Source of the DNA: Solirubrobacter ginsenosidimutans
Lineage (GTDB): Bacteria; Actinomycetota; Thermoleophilia; Solirubrobacterales; Solirubrobacteraceae
Direction: 5' to 3'
NCBI RefSeq assembly: GCF_027587205.1
Contig: NZ_JAPDOD010000019.1
Span: 1 to 64,000 of the forward strand
Length of the DNA: 64,000 nucleotides
This document shows positions 1 through 8,566 of this stretch, one piece after another (position 1 is the first letter of the stretch; each line of letters opens with the position of its first letter). Below the pieces are notes generated by a model. That model did not search any database. It was not told where the DNA came from and worked only from the letters and a program-made list of their open reading frames with translations. Both the position numbers and the translations under genes were made by a program.

Positions 1-12
1 GCGCCCGGTATC

Positions 13-81
13 GCGGCGTGGGGCGGCGGGCGTGGCGGCGCGCACGCTGTTGCGGCGTGGCGCGGCGGGCGTGGCGGCGCG
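13..81. repeat. two-copy direct repeat at window start
   Basis: A 30-base GC-rich unit occurs at 13-42 and again at 52-81 with a 39-base period and one mismatch. In the frame of the following cobD it reads as Ala-Ala-Trp then a Gly/Arg-rich run in both copies. That frame is open back to the window edge, so the repeat may code for a low-complexity N-terminal extension of CobD, or for the tail of an upstream gene in another frame. It cannot be resolved without upstream sequence. Confidence 0.5.
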
Positions 82-102
82 GGGGCGCTTGGCGGGGCCG
101 CC

Positions 103-972
103 GTGCCGCTCGGTGTCCTCGCCGATGCGGCGTTCGGCGACCCTCGCCGCGGACACCCCGTGGCCGGGTTCGGCCGTCTCGCCGGCGCGTTTGAGCGCGT
201 CGCGTACCGGCCGACGCGGCTCGCCGGCGCGGTCTACGCCGCGGTGCTCGTCGGCGTCACCGCCGGCGCCGCCGCGCTGCTCGAGCGCGCGCTTCCGAAG
301 ACTCTCGTTCGCGCCGTGTGCCTGTGGGCGGCGCTCGGTGGGCGCTCGCTGGCTCGTGAGGCCGAGGCCGTCGGCGGGCTCGTCGAGCGTGGCGACCTCG
401 ACGGTGCGCGCGTGCGCATCCGCTCGCTCGTCGGGCGCGACCCCGAGGCACTCGACGCCACGGAACTGTCTCGCGCGGTGATCGAGTCGGTGGCCGAGAA
501 CACGGTCGACGCGGTGATCGCGCCGCTGGTCTGGACGGCGGTCGCGGGCGCGCCCGGGGTCGTCGCGTACCGGGCGGTCAACACGCTCGACGCCATGGTC
601 GGCAACCGCAGCGACCGCTACGCGCGGTTCGGGACCGCGTCCGCGCGCGCCGACGATGTCATGAACTGGCCCGCCGCGCGGCTCGCGGCGGCGCTGACCG
701 TGCTGCTGTCCGGGCGGCCGGCGGCGACGTGGCGGGCGTGGCGCGACGACGCGCCCAAGCATCCGAGCCCCAACGCCGGGCAGATCGAGGCCGCGTTCGC
801 CGGCGCGCTCGGGCTCACGCTCGGAGGCACGCTCGCCTACCGCGGCCGCGTCGAGCACCGCCCGCAACTGGGCACCGGTCGCGATCCGCGTCCGGCCGAC
901 ATCGCCCGCGCCGTCCGGCTCGCCCGCCGCATCAGCCTCGCGACCGCGGCCTTGACCTGGCGGTTCGCGTGA
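103..972 (+). CDS. cobD: adenosylcobinamide-phosphate synthase CobD/CbiB
   Basis: This is an integral-membrane enzyme that attaches the aminopropanol (or its phosphate) arm to adenosylcobyric acid, giving adenosylcobinamide (phosphate). The family signatures are visible: an early DxxFGDPRRGHPV-type stretch, an IESVAENTVDAVIAPL motif mid-protein, AYRAVNTLDAMVG, and a C-terminal HPSPNAGQIEAAFAGAL block. The length of 289 residues is a little under the usual 310-330. I chose the GTG at 103 because family homology begins there, but the frame is open to the window edge, so an upstream start is possible. The stop overlaps the cobQ start (GTGA), which suggests translational coupling. This is the first visible gene of the cobalamin cluster. 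Confidence 0.93.
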   Translation: MPLGVLADAAFGDPRRGHPVAGFGRLAGAFERVAYRPTRLAGAVYAAVLVGVTAGAAALLERALPKTLVRAVCLWAALGGRSLAREAEAVGGLVERGDLDGARVRIRSLVGRDPEALDATELSRAVIESVAENTVDAVIAPLVWTAVAGAPGVVAYRAVNTLDAMVGNRSDRYARFGTASARADDVMNWPAARLAAALTVLLSGRPAATWRAWRDDAPKHPSPNAGQIEAAFAGALGLTLGGTLAYRGRVEHRPQLGTGRDPRPADIARAVRLARRISLATAALTWRFA

Positions 973-2408
973 GCCTGCTGGTCGCCGGAACGGCGTCGGA
1001 CGCCGGCAAGAGCGTGATCACCGCCGCGCTGTGTCGCTGGCTCACCCGCCAGGGCATGAGCGTCGCTCCGTTCAAGGCGCAGAACATGGCCCTGAACTCC
1101 ACGGTCACGGCGAGCGGAGCTGAGATCGGCCGCGCGCAGGCGATGCAGGCCGCGGCGTGTGGCATCGAGCCCGAGGCGGCGATGAACCCGGTGCTGATCA
1201 AGCCGTCCGGACGCCGGCGAAGCCAGGTGCTGCTCATGGGCAAGCCGTACGCGAACGCGACCGCGCGCTCCTACCAGGACCTCAAGGCCGAGCTGCGCGA
1301 GCCCGTCCTCAACGCGCTGAAAGACCTGCAAAATCGCTACGACGTCGTGATCTGCGAGGGCGCGGGGAGCCCCGCGGAGATCAACCTGCGCGCCAACGAC
1401 CTCGCCAACATGGGGCTCGCCCGCGCGGCCGACCTGCCGGTTCTGCTCGTAGGTGACATCGACCGCGGCGGCGTCTTCCCGTCGCTCTTCGGCACGCTCG
1501 CGCTGCTCGAACCGGCCGACCAGGCGCTGATCGCCGGCTATGTCATCAACAAGTTCCGCGGCGACGCGAGCATCCTCGCGCCCGGCCTCGAGACGTTGTT
1601 CAAGCTGACCGGACGCCCGACGTACGCGGTGCTCCCGTGGCTGGACGGCCCGTTCATCGACGCCGAGGACTCGCTCGCCCTCCGCGCCCCGGCGCAAGAC
1701 GGCGCGACGCTCGACGTCGCCGTCATCCGCCTGCGCTGGATGAGCAACTTCACCGACCTCGACGCGCTCGCGTCCGAGCCCGGCGTCTCCGTGCGCTTCA
1801 CCCGCTCCGCGGCGGACGTCGAGCGCGCCGACCTCGTCGTCCTCCCCGGCACCAAGGCCACGGTGGAGGATCTCCAGGGCCTGCGCGAGGCGGGGCTGGA
1901 CCGGGCGCTGCAGGAACGCGACGGACCGACGCTCGGCATCTGCGGCGGCTACCAGATGCTCGGCAAGACGATCGAGGACGACGTGGAGAGCGGCGAAGGG
2001 CGCGTCGACGGCCTGCGCATGCTCCCGATCACCACCCGCTTCGACACCGAGAAGCTGCTCCAGCGCGTCAGTGGCACCGTCTGGGGCGTCGCGGCGAGCG
2101 GCTACGAGATCCGTCACGGCCGCATCGACCGCGACGAATCGCTGCTGCACTACAACAACGTCCTCGGCACGAGCTGGCACGGCCTGCTCGAAGGCGACGC
2201 GTTCCGCCGCAAGCTGCTCACGTGGGTCGCGGAGCGGCGCGGTCGCGACTGGACGCCCGGGACCACCGAATTCGCACAGGTGCGCGAGGCGCATCTCGAC
2301 CGCCTCGCCGACTGGTTCGGCGAGCACATCGACGCACCCGCCCTGCTCGAGCTCATCCAACGTGGTGCCCCCGAAAGGCTGCCGGTGATCGCTTGCTCCG
2401 TCTCCTGA
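969..2408 (+). CDS. cobQ: adenosylcobyric acid synthase (glutamine-hydrolysing)
   Basis: CobQ/CbiP amidates the b, d, e and g carboxylates of adenosylcobyrinate a,c-diamide using glutamine and ATP. The N-terminal BioD-like ATPase domain starts at once with GTASDAGKS (P-loop, residues 7-15), followed by FKAQNMALNS and CEGAGSPAEINLR. The C-terminal class-I-like amidotransferase domain carries the cysteine in GICGGYQMLG and the histidine in SGYEIRHG. The 479 residues match the family (about 480-500). The GTG start at 969 places the P-loop at the expected N-terminal distance and overlaps the cobD stop by 4 bases. The 3' end overlaps cobN by 16 bases. Confidence 0.96.
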   Translation: MSLLVAGTASDAGKSVITAALCRWLTRQGMSVAPFKAQNMALNSTVTASGAEIGRAQAMQAAACGIEPEAAMNPVLIKPSGRRRSQVLLMGKPYANATARSYQDLKAELREPVLNALKDLQNRYDVVICEGAGSPAEINLRANDLANMGLARAADLPVLLVGDIDRGGVFPSLFGTLALLEPADQALIAGYVINKFRGDASILAPGLETLFKLTGRPTYAVLPWLDGPFIDAEDSLALRAPAQDGATLDVAVIRLRWMSNFTDLDALASEPGVSVRFTRSAADVERADLVVLPGTKATVEDLQGLREAGLDRALQERDGPTLGICGGYQMLGKTIEDDVESGEGRVDGLRMLPITTRFDTEKLLQRVSGTVWGVAASGYEIRHGRIDRDESLLHYNNVLGTSWHGLLEGDAFRRKLLTWVAERRGRDWTPGTTEFAQVREAHLDRLADWFGEHIDAPALLELIQRGAPERLPVIACSVS

Positions 2409-5400
2409 CGACCGCCGATACCGAGGTTCTCGCCACGGCGCACGCCGTCCGCGAACTCGGCTCGGACTTCCCGGAGGTGCGGGCGGCGAACCTGGTCGAC
2501 GACGTCGAGGCGTTCGCCGACGGCGCGCAGGTGGTCGTCGTCCGCCTGCTGGGCGGTCGCCGTGCGTGGCCGGAGGGCGTCGCGACGCTGCGCGCGTTGA
2601 GCGAGCGCGACGGGTTTGCGCTGATCCTGCTCGGCGGGGAATCCGAGCCCGACGCCGAGCTCACCGAGCTTTCCCGCGCGCCGGCGGGCGCGATCGCGCA
2701 GGTCTTCGAGTACCTGCGCCACGGCGGCGTCGACAACACCCGCGAGCTGCTGCGCTTCCTCGCCGACACGTTCGGGTTGGAGGGCCACGGCTTCGAGCGG
2801 CCCCGCGAGCTCGCCGAGCTCGGCGTCTACGTGCCGGGAGTCGGCGATGTCGACGGGCTGCCGTCGTCCGACGGTCGCCCGCGGGTCGGCCTCGTCTTCT
2901 ATCGCTCGCACCGGGTGACCGGCAACACGGCGTTCGTCGACGCGCTCGCGGGGGCGATCGAGCGGGCCGGCGGCCAGCCGCTGTGCGTGTGGGCGTACTC
3001 GTTGCGCGGCGACGCGCCGGCACTGAAGCTGCTCGACGGCGAGATCGGCGCGCTGATCACGACCGTCCTGGCCAGCGGCGGCTCGCACGCGGGTGACGAG
3101 TGGCATGCGGAGGCGCTGGAGGCGCTCGGCGTCCCGGTCATCCAGGCGCTTTGCGCGACGACCTCGCGGCAGCGCTGGGAGGAGTCCGACGCGGGGCTGA
3201 AGCCGCTCGACGCCGCGATGCAGGTCGCGATTCCCGAGTTCGACGGACGCATCATCGGCGTGCCGATCTCCTTCAAGGAGCCGTTCGAGGACTTCGACGC
3301 GGTGCACTACGCGCCGGACAGCGAACGCTGCGACCGGCTCGCGGGCCTCGCCCTTGGGCACGCGCGGTTGCGGACTTTGGATCGCGCCGAGCAACGCACC
3401 GCGATCGTCCTGTCCTCCTTCCCGACCAAGCACGCGCGGGTGGGGAACGCGGTCGGCCTCGACACACCCGCCAGCGCGATGGCGCTGCTGGAGGCGTTGC
3501 GTGAGGCCGGGCACCGGGTCGAGCACGACTTCGAGGACGGCGACGCGCTCATCCACGCGCTGATCGCGTCCGGCGGGCACGATCCGGAGTTCCTGTCCGA
3601 CGCACATCTGCAGGCCGCGGGCGCACGCCTGCCGGTCGCGGACTACACGCGCTGGTTCGCGACATTGCCGCAGGCGCTGCAGACCTCGATAAACGAGACG
3701 TGGGGCCCGGCGCCGGGCGAGCACTACGTCGACGGCGGCGACTTCATCATCGCGGGGTTGTCGCTGGGCAACGTGTTCGTGGCCATCCAGCCGCCGCGCG
3801 GCTACGGCGAGAACCCGGTCGCGATCTACCACGACCCCGGCCTCGCGCCCGCCCATCATTACCTCGCGACGTATCGGTGGCTCGATGTCACCTTCGGCGC
3901 CGACGCGATCGTGCACCTCGGCAAGCACGGCACGCTCGAATGGCTGCCGGGCAAGGCGCTGGGGCTGAGCGCCGCGTGCGCGCCGGACGCGTGTCTGGGC
4001 TCGACGCCGCTCTTCTACCCGTTCGTCGTCAACGACCCCGGCGAGGGCATGCAGGCCAAGCGCCGCGCGCACGCCGTGCTGATCGATCACCTCGTGCCGC
4101 CGATGATGCGCGCCGAGACCTACGACGAGCTCGCCCAGCTGGAGCAACTGCTCGACGAGTACGCGCGCTGCGAGGCGCTGGACCCCGCGAAGCTGCCCGC
4201 GCTCGCGAACCGCATCTGGACGCTGCTGCACGAGGCCGATCTCCATCGCGATCTCGAGGTGGAGGGCGAGCAGCCCGCGCTGGAGGACTTCGGCGCGCTG
4301 ATCGAGCACGTCGACGGCTACCTGTGCGAGATCAAGGACCTGCAGGTCCGCGACGGGCTGCACATCCTCGGGCGCACGCCGGAGGGCGAGCAGTTCCGCG
4401 GCCTGCTCGGAGCGATCCTGCGGCTCCCCGGGCTGCGGGACGCGCTTGCGTCCTGGCTCGGCACCCATGACGGGGACGTGCTGGCGGCCGCACAGGACGA
4501 GGTGCTCGACGCGTACCTGCTGCGCGGCGAGCTGCCGGTCGATCCGGGCGTGCGGGCGCTGGTCGAGCTGGCGCGCGACGAGGTCGTGCCGAAGCTGCGG
4601 GCGACCCCTGGAGAGCTGACCGCGCTGGTCGGCGGTCTGCACGGGCGCCACGTCCCCGCCGGCCCGTCCGGCTCGCCCACCCGCGGGCGGCTCGACGTGC
4701 TCCCGACCGGGCGCAACATGTACTCGGTCGACCCGCGGGCGCTGCCGTCCGAGCTCGCGTACGAGACGGGCGCCAAGCTCGCCGACGCGCTGCTGGCATC
4801 GGGCGAGCTCCCTGAGACCGTCGGGATCGTGGTGTGGGGCACGGCGGCGATGCGCACCGCGGGTGACGATGCGGGTGAGATCCTCGCGCTGCTCGGCGTG
4901 CGGCCGCGGTGGAACGTCGAGACGCGGCGGATCGCCGGGCTCGAGGTGATCGGCCTGGAGGAGCTCGGGCGCCCGCGGATCGATGTCACCGTCCGCATCT
5001 CGGGCTTCTTCCGCGACGCGTTCCCGCACCTGGTCGAGCTGCTCGACGAGGCGGTGATGCTCGTCGCGGGCCTTGACGAGCCGCTGGATCGGAACTTCGT
5101 CCGCAAGCACGTGCTCGCGGACATCGAGTCGATGGCGGGCGACTGGCGCGGCGCGACGGCGCGGATCTTCGGCGGGCGCCCCGGCACCTACGGCACAGGC
5201 ATCCTCCAGCTCGTCGACGTGCGCAACTGGCGCGACGACGCCGACCTGGCCGAGGTCTACGAGGCGTGGGGCGGGCACGCGTACGGCCGCGGCCTCGACG
5301 GGGTGGAGGCGCGGTCGTCGATGCGCCGCCAGTTCGCCCGGATCGACGTCGCGGTCAAGAACGTCGACACCCGCGAGCACGATCTCCTGGACTCGAGCGA

Positions 5401-5884
5401 CTACTTCGCCGAGCACGGCGGGATGATCGCCTACGTCCGGCACCTGGCGGGAGCGGATCCGCGGGCGGTCATCGGGGACTCCTCCGACCCGTCGTCGCCC
5501 GCGGCGCGTTCGTTGGCCGAGGAGGCGCGGCGCGTGTTCCGCTCGCGGGTGGCGAACCCGCGCTGGATCGGCTCGATGATGCGCCACGGCTACAAGGGCG
5601 CGTTCGAGCTCTCGGCGACTGTTGACTACCTCTTCGGCTACGACGCCACCACCGGCGTCGTCGACGACTGGATGTACGAGTCGGTGACGGAGCGCTATGT
5701 CGGCTCCGAGGAAGTGCGCTCGTTCCTGGCTCGGTCGAACCCGTGGGCGCTGCGCGCGATCGCCGAGCGCCTGCTCGAGGCCGCTGACCGCGGGCTCTGG
5801 GAGGCGCCGGAGCCGGCGTCGCTGGACGTGCTGCGCGACGCCTACCTCGAGGTCGAGGGCGAGCTGGAGGAGGCGGGCACGTGA
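2393..5884 (+). CDS. cobN: cobaltochelatase large subunit CobN
   Basis: This is the large, tetrapyrrole-binding subunit of the ATP-dependent cobaltochelatase, which inserts cobalt into hydrogenobyrinate a,c-diamide in the late-insertion route. It is 1163 residues and contains the CobN/ChlH hallmark around QPPRGYGENPVAIYHDPGL and GADAIVHLGKHGTLEWLPGK, then FPFVVNDPGEGMQAKRRAHA-like and GRNMYSVDPRALPS-like blocks. The C-terminal SMMRHGYKGAFELSATVDYL stretch is also typical. The TTG at 2393 gives the family-like start LLRLLTTADTEVL; no ATG or GTG lies in frame nearby upstream. A weak GAAAGG lies about 15 bases ahead. The partner ATPase subunits are supplied by the next gene, which is ChlI/ChlD-like and not CobS/CobT. 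Confidence 0.95.
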   Translation: MLRLLTTADTEVLATAHAVRELGSDFPEVRAANLVDDVEAFADGAQVVVVRLLGGRRAWPEGVATLRALSERDGFALILLGGESEPDAELTELSRAPAGAIAQVFEYLRHGGVDNTRELLRFLADTFGLEGHGFERPRELAELGVYVPGVGDVDGLPSSDGRPRVGLVFYRSHRVTGNTAFVDALAGAIERAGGQPLCVWAYSLRGDAPALKLLDGEIGALITTVLASGGSHAGDEWHAEALEALGVPVIQALCATTSRQRWEESDAGLKPLDAAMQVAIPEFDGRIIGVPISFKEPFEDFDAVHYAPDSERCDRLAGLALGHARLRTLDRAEQRTAIVLSSFPTKHARVGNAVGLDTPASAMALLEALREAGHRVEHDFEDGDALIHALIASGGHDPEFLSDAHLQAAGARLPVADYTRWFATLPQALQTSINETWGPAPGEHYVDGGDFIIAGLSLGNVFVAIQPPRGYGENPVAIYHDPGLAPAHHYLATYRWLDVTFGADAIVHLGKHGTLEWLPGKALGLSAACAPDACLGSTPLFYPFVVNDPGEGMQAKRRAHAVLIDHLVPPMMRAETYDELAQLEQLLDEYARCEALDPAKLPALANRIWTLLHEADLHRDLEVEGEQPALEDFGALIEHVDGYLCEIKDLQVRDGLHILGRTPEGEQFRGLLGAILRLPGLRDALASWLGTHDGDVLAAAQDEVLDAYLLRGELPVDPGVRALVELARDEVVPKLRATPGELTALVGGLHGRHVPAGPSGSPTRGRLDVLPTGRNMYSVDPRALPSELAYETGAKLADALLASGELPETVGIVVWGTAAMRTAGDDAGEILALLGVRPRWNVETRRIAGLEVIGLEELGRPRIDVTVRISGFFRDAFPHLVELLDEAVMLVAGLDEPLDRNFVRKHVLADIESMAGDWRGATARIFGGRPGTYGTGILQLVDVRNWRDDADLAEVYEAWGGHAYGRGLDGVEARSSMRRQFARIDVAVKNVDTREHDLLDSSDYFAEHGGMIAYVRHLAGADPRAVIGDSSDPSSPAARSLAEEARRVFRSRVANPRWIGSMMRHGYKGAFELSATVDYLFGYDATTGVVDDWMYESVTERYVGSEEVRSFLARSNPWALRAIAERLLEAADRGLWEAPEPASLDVLRDAYLEVEGELEEAGT

Positions 5885-5907
5885 CCGCGTCCGCGCCCCA
5901 TCGCCAC

Positions 5908-5950
5908 GAGCGTCGACTTTCACGAGTCCTGCTCGAGAAACTCGATGCTC
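5908..5950. repeat. 43-base palindromic repeat, copy A
   Basis: Between cobN and the ChlID gene lies an inverted repeat with 19-base arms (5908-5926 and 5932-5950, 16 of 19 positions pairing) around a 5-base spacer. Its reverse complement matches 37 of 43 positions of the palindrome inside cobJ (13223-13265), ungapped. It therefore looks like a dispersed REP-like element. It occupies most of the longest junction gap (88 bases) between coding genes in an otherwise overlapping gene string. A role in mRNA stability or attenuation is possible but not shown. Confidence 0.7.
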
Positions 5951-5972
5951 GCGTCTCGCGGACGGTCGCGGC

Positions 5973-7991
5973 ATGACCGCGTTCCCGTTCAGCGCCGTCG
6001 TCGGCCAGGACGACCTGCGCGAGGCGCTGCTGGCGTGCGCGGTCGATCCCGCGATCGGCGGCGTGCTCGTGCGCGGCGAGCGCGGCACGGCCAAGACGAC
6101 CACGGTGCGCGGGCTGGCGCCGCTGGTGGGTGCGCTGGTCGAGCTGCCGATCGGCGCCACCGCCGACCGCGTGCTCGGCTCGCTGGATCTCGAGCGCGCG
6201 CTGTCCGAGGGCGCGGCCGCGTTCAAGCCAGGGTTGCTGGCGGCCGCGGACGGCGGGGTTTTGTACGTCGACGAGGTCAACCTGCTGCCGGATCATTTGG
6301 TCGACGTCATGTTGGATGCCGCGGCCCTGGGCCGTGTGCACGTCGAGCGCGACGGCCTCTCCGCCGCCTACGACGCCCGCTTCCTGCTGGTCGGCACGAT
6401 GAACCCCGAGGAGGGCGACCTGCGCCCGCAGTTGCTCGACCGGTTCGGGCTGAGCGTCGACGTCGTCGGCAGCCTCGACCCGCTCGTGCGGGTGGAGATC
6501 GTGCGCCGCCGGCTCGCGTTCGACCGCGATCCGGCGGGGTTTGCCGCGGGTTGGTCCTCGGAGGAGTCCGCCCTGCGCGATCGCGTGGCCGCGGCGCGAG
6601 AACGGCTCGCGTCCGTGCGTCTGCCGGACCGCATCGTGCTCCTGATCGCGGGCACCTGCGCGCGCTTGGGCGTCGACGGCCACCGCGCCGACATCGTCTG
6701 CGCCCGCGCCGCGACCGCGCTCGCGGCTTTGGACGGCGTTGACGAGGTCACGGCCGACCACGTCCGCCGCGCCGCCCGCCTGGCGCTGTCGCACCGCCGC
6801 CGCCGCGGTCCCCTGCAGGCGCCGGGGCTGGACGAGTCCGACCTCGACGCCGCGCTGGCGGAGGCGGATCGCGACGACGACGATCCGGACCCCTCCCCGA
6901 ACGGCAGCGGCCCGCGCGGCGGGGACGAGGCGCCGCACGAGCCGGCCGGCGACTACGGCGCGCGGGCGAGCGCCGATGCCACCACGGCGCGCGGCGACGA
7001 CCCCAACGGCCGAGACGCGAGCGATGACGCCTGGACCGGGCGAGGCGACGACGCGGGCCGGCGAGACGACCGCGACGACGACGCGGGCCGGCGAGACGAC
7101 GACGCGAACCGTCGAGGCGCGGCCGGCGTACTGCGCCGCGACTCGCTGGCCGAGCGCCCATACCGCGCCGACGCGCCGTCGCGCGAGCGGACCGAGACGC
7201 CCGCGGACGCCGGCCGCGCGCCGCTGCTCTCACTCGCCGGCCGCGGCCGCGGCGCGACGGGCCGCCGTTCGCGCGCCGAGGGCGGGCCGCCGATCGACGC
7301 CCGCGAACCGACGGGCACCCTCACCGACCTCGCGCTCGCCGCGACGCTCCGCACCGCCATCGCCCGCCGCGCCCTCTCCGCGTCGCCTCGCGCCGCCGCG
7401 CCGCGCGACCCCGGTGCGCCGTCTCGCCCCGCTGCGCCGCGGGCGGTGCTTCCCTCCGATCTGCGCGAGCACGTGCGGGCCGGGAAGGAGGGCAATCTCG
7501 TCGTGTTCTGCGTCGATGCGTCCGGGTCGATGGGCGCGAGGCGGCGGATGGCGCGGGTCAAGGGCGCGGTGCTGGCGCTGCTCACCGACGCCTACCAGCG
7601 GCGTGACCGGGTCGCGCTCGTGACGTTCCGCGGCGAGCACGCGCAGCTCGTGCTGCCGCCGACGGGCAGCGTCGAGCGAGCCGCGGCGGCGCTCACGGAC
7701 CTTCCCACCGGCGGTCGCACGCCGCTCGCGCAGGGGCTCGCCGAGACCGAGCGGGTGATCCGCAACGAGGCGCGGCGCGATCCCACACGTCGGTCGCTCG
7801 CGGTCGTCGTCACCGACGGTCGCACGACCGACCACGCGCAGGTCGCAAACGCCGCAGCTCAGCTGGCGCGAGCCGCCCACGGCGTCGTCGTGTTCGACGG
7901 TGAGCAGGGTCCGGTGCGTCTCAATCTCGCCGCCGCTCTCGCCGAGGCGGCGGGTGCACGTCTACTCCCACTGGAGGCGCTGGCCGCATGA
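5973..7991 (+). CDS. magnesium/cobalt chelatase ChlI-ChlD type ATPase subunit
   Basis: This is a single protein joining a ChlI-like AAA+ domain to a ChlD-like von Willebrand A domain, as found next to cobN in many actinobacteria in place of CobS/CobT. The Walker A GERGTAKT lies at residues 35-42, Walker B is in GVLYVDEVNLLP, and the arginine-containing GTMNPEEGDLRPQLLDRF follows. The VWA domain begins near residue 505 with an intact MIDAS, DASGSMG. The linker (about 290-500) is acidic and Arg-rich and contains a short repeated DDAGRRDD unit coded by a 30-base tandem repeat at about 7047-7100. The ATG at 5973 is the first start giving the family N-terminus FPFSAVVGQ. The stop overlaps the cobO start. 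Confidence 0.92.
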   Translation: MTAFPFSAVVGQDDLREALLACAVDPAIGGVLVRGERGTAKTTTVRGLAPLVGALVELPIGATADRVLGSLDLERALSEGAAAFKPGLLAAADGGVLYVDEVNLLPDHLVDVMLDAAALGRVHVERDGLSAAYDARFLLVGTMNPEEGDLRPQLLDRFGLSVDVVGSLDPLVRVEIVRRRLAFDRDPAGFAAGWSSEESALRDRVAAARERLASVRLPDRIVLLIAGTCARLGVDGHRADIVCARAATALAALDGVDEVTADHVRRAARLALSHRRRRGPLQAPGLDESDLDAALAEADRDDDDPDPSPNGSGPRGGDEAPHEPAGDYGARASADATTARGDDPNGRDASDDAWTGRGDDAGRRDDRDDDAGRRDDDANRRGAAGVLRRDSLAERPYRADAPSRERTETPADAGRAPLLSLAGRGRGATGRRSRAEGGPPIDAREPTGTLTDLALAATLRTAIARRALSASPRAAAPRDPGAPSRPAAPRAVLPSDLREHVRAGKEGNLVVFCVDASGSMGARRRMARVKGAVLALLTDAYQRRDRVALVTFRGEHAQLVLPPTGSVERAAAALTDLPTGGRTPLAQGLAETERVIRNEARRDPTRRSLAVVVTDGRTTDHAQVANAAAQLARAAHGVVVFDGEQGPVRLNLAAALAEAAGARLLPLEALAA

Positions 7992-8566
7992 CCATGCACA
8001 CCCCCGCAGACCTCGGCAGCGCCGAGCCCAAGCGGCGCAAGCCGCGCGACAAGCCGCTGCTGATCGTCATCACCGGCCACGGCAAGGGGAAGTCGACGAG
8101 CGCGTTCGGGATGCTGTTGCGCTCGTGGGCGCGCGGGTATCGCTGCGGCGTCTTCCAGTTCGTGAAGTCCGGCAAGTGGAAGGTCGGCGAGGCGAAGGCC
8201 GCGCAGGCGCTGGGTGGCATCGACTGGGAGAAGATGGGCGACGGCTGGACGTGGATCTCTCGCGACCTCGAGGAGTCGGCGGAGAAGGCGCGCGAAGGCT
8301 GGGCGGAGGTCAAGCGGCGGATCGAGGCCGAGCGCTACGAGTTCCTGCTCCTCGACGAGCTCACCTACGCGATCAAGTACGGCTGGATCCCGGAGGAGGA
8401 GATCGTCTCCACGCTGCGAGACCGGCCGGGCTTTCAGCACGTCGTCGTGACCGGCCGTGACGCGCCGCAAAGCCTGATCGACGCTGCCGACCTGGTCAGC
8501 GAGGTCGTCAAGATCAAGCACCCGATGGACGCGGGCATCCGCGCGCAGCAGGGGATCGAGTGGTAG
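7988..8566 (+). CDS. cobO: cob(I)yrinic acid a,c-diamide adenosyltransferase
   Basis: CobO/BtuR transfers the 5'-deoxyadenosyl group from ATP to cob(I)yrinate a,c-diamide, forming the cobalt-carbon bond. The variant P-loop GHGKGKSTSAFG sits near residue 35, followed by FQFVKSGKWKVGE, LLDELTYAIKYGW and VVTGRDAP, and the C-terminal IKHPMDAGIRAQQGIEW that is diagnostic for the family. The length of 192 residues is normal. The ATG overlaps the preceding TGA (ATGA), and the 3' end overlaps cobB by 7 bases, so it sits between the chelatase and the diamide synthase in one transcript. Confidence 0.96.
   Translation: MTMHTPADLGSAEPKRRKPRDKPLLIVITGHGKGKSTSAFGMLLRSWARGYRCGVFQFVKSGKWKVGEAKAAQALGGIDWEKMGDGWTWISRDLEESAEKAREGWAEVKRRIEAERYEFLLLDELTYAIKYGWIPEEEIVSTLRDRPGFQHVVVTGRDAPQSLIDAADLVSEVVKIKHPMDAGIRAQQGIEW

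Noticed and set aside
2150..6280. Minus-strand open frame of over 1300 codons opposite cobQ, cobN and the ChlID start
   Set aside because: It is antisense to three genes with strong family motifs, its product is Arg/Ala/Gln-rich without recognisable domains, and long antisense frames are expected at this GC content.
7047..7120. CRISPR-like short repeats in the ChlID gene
   Set aside because: The repeat is a two-copy, 30-base in-frame tandem coding for an acidic Arg-rich linker, with no spacers.
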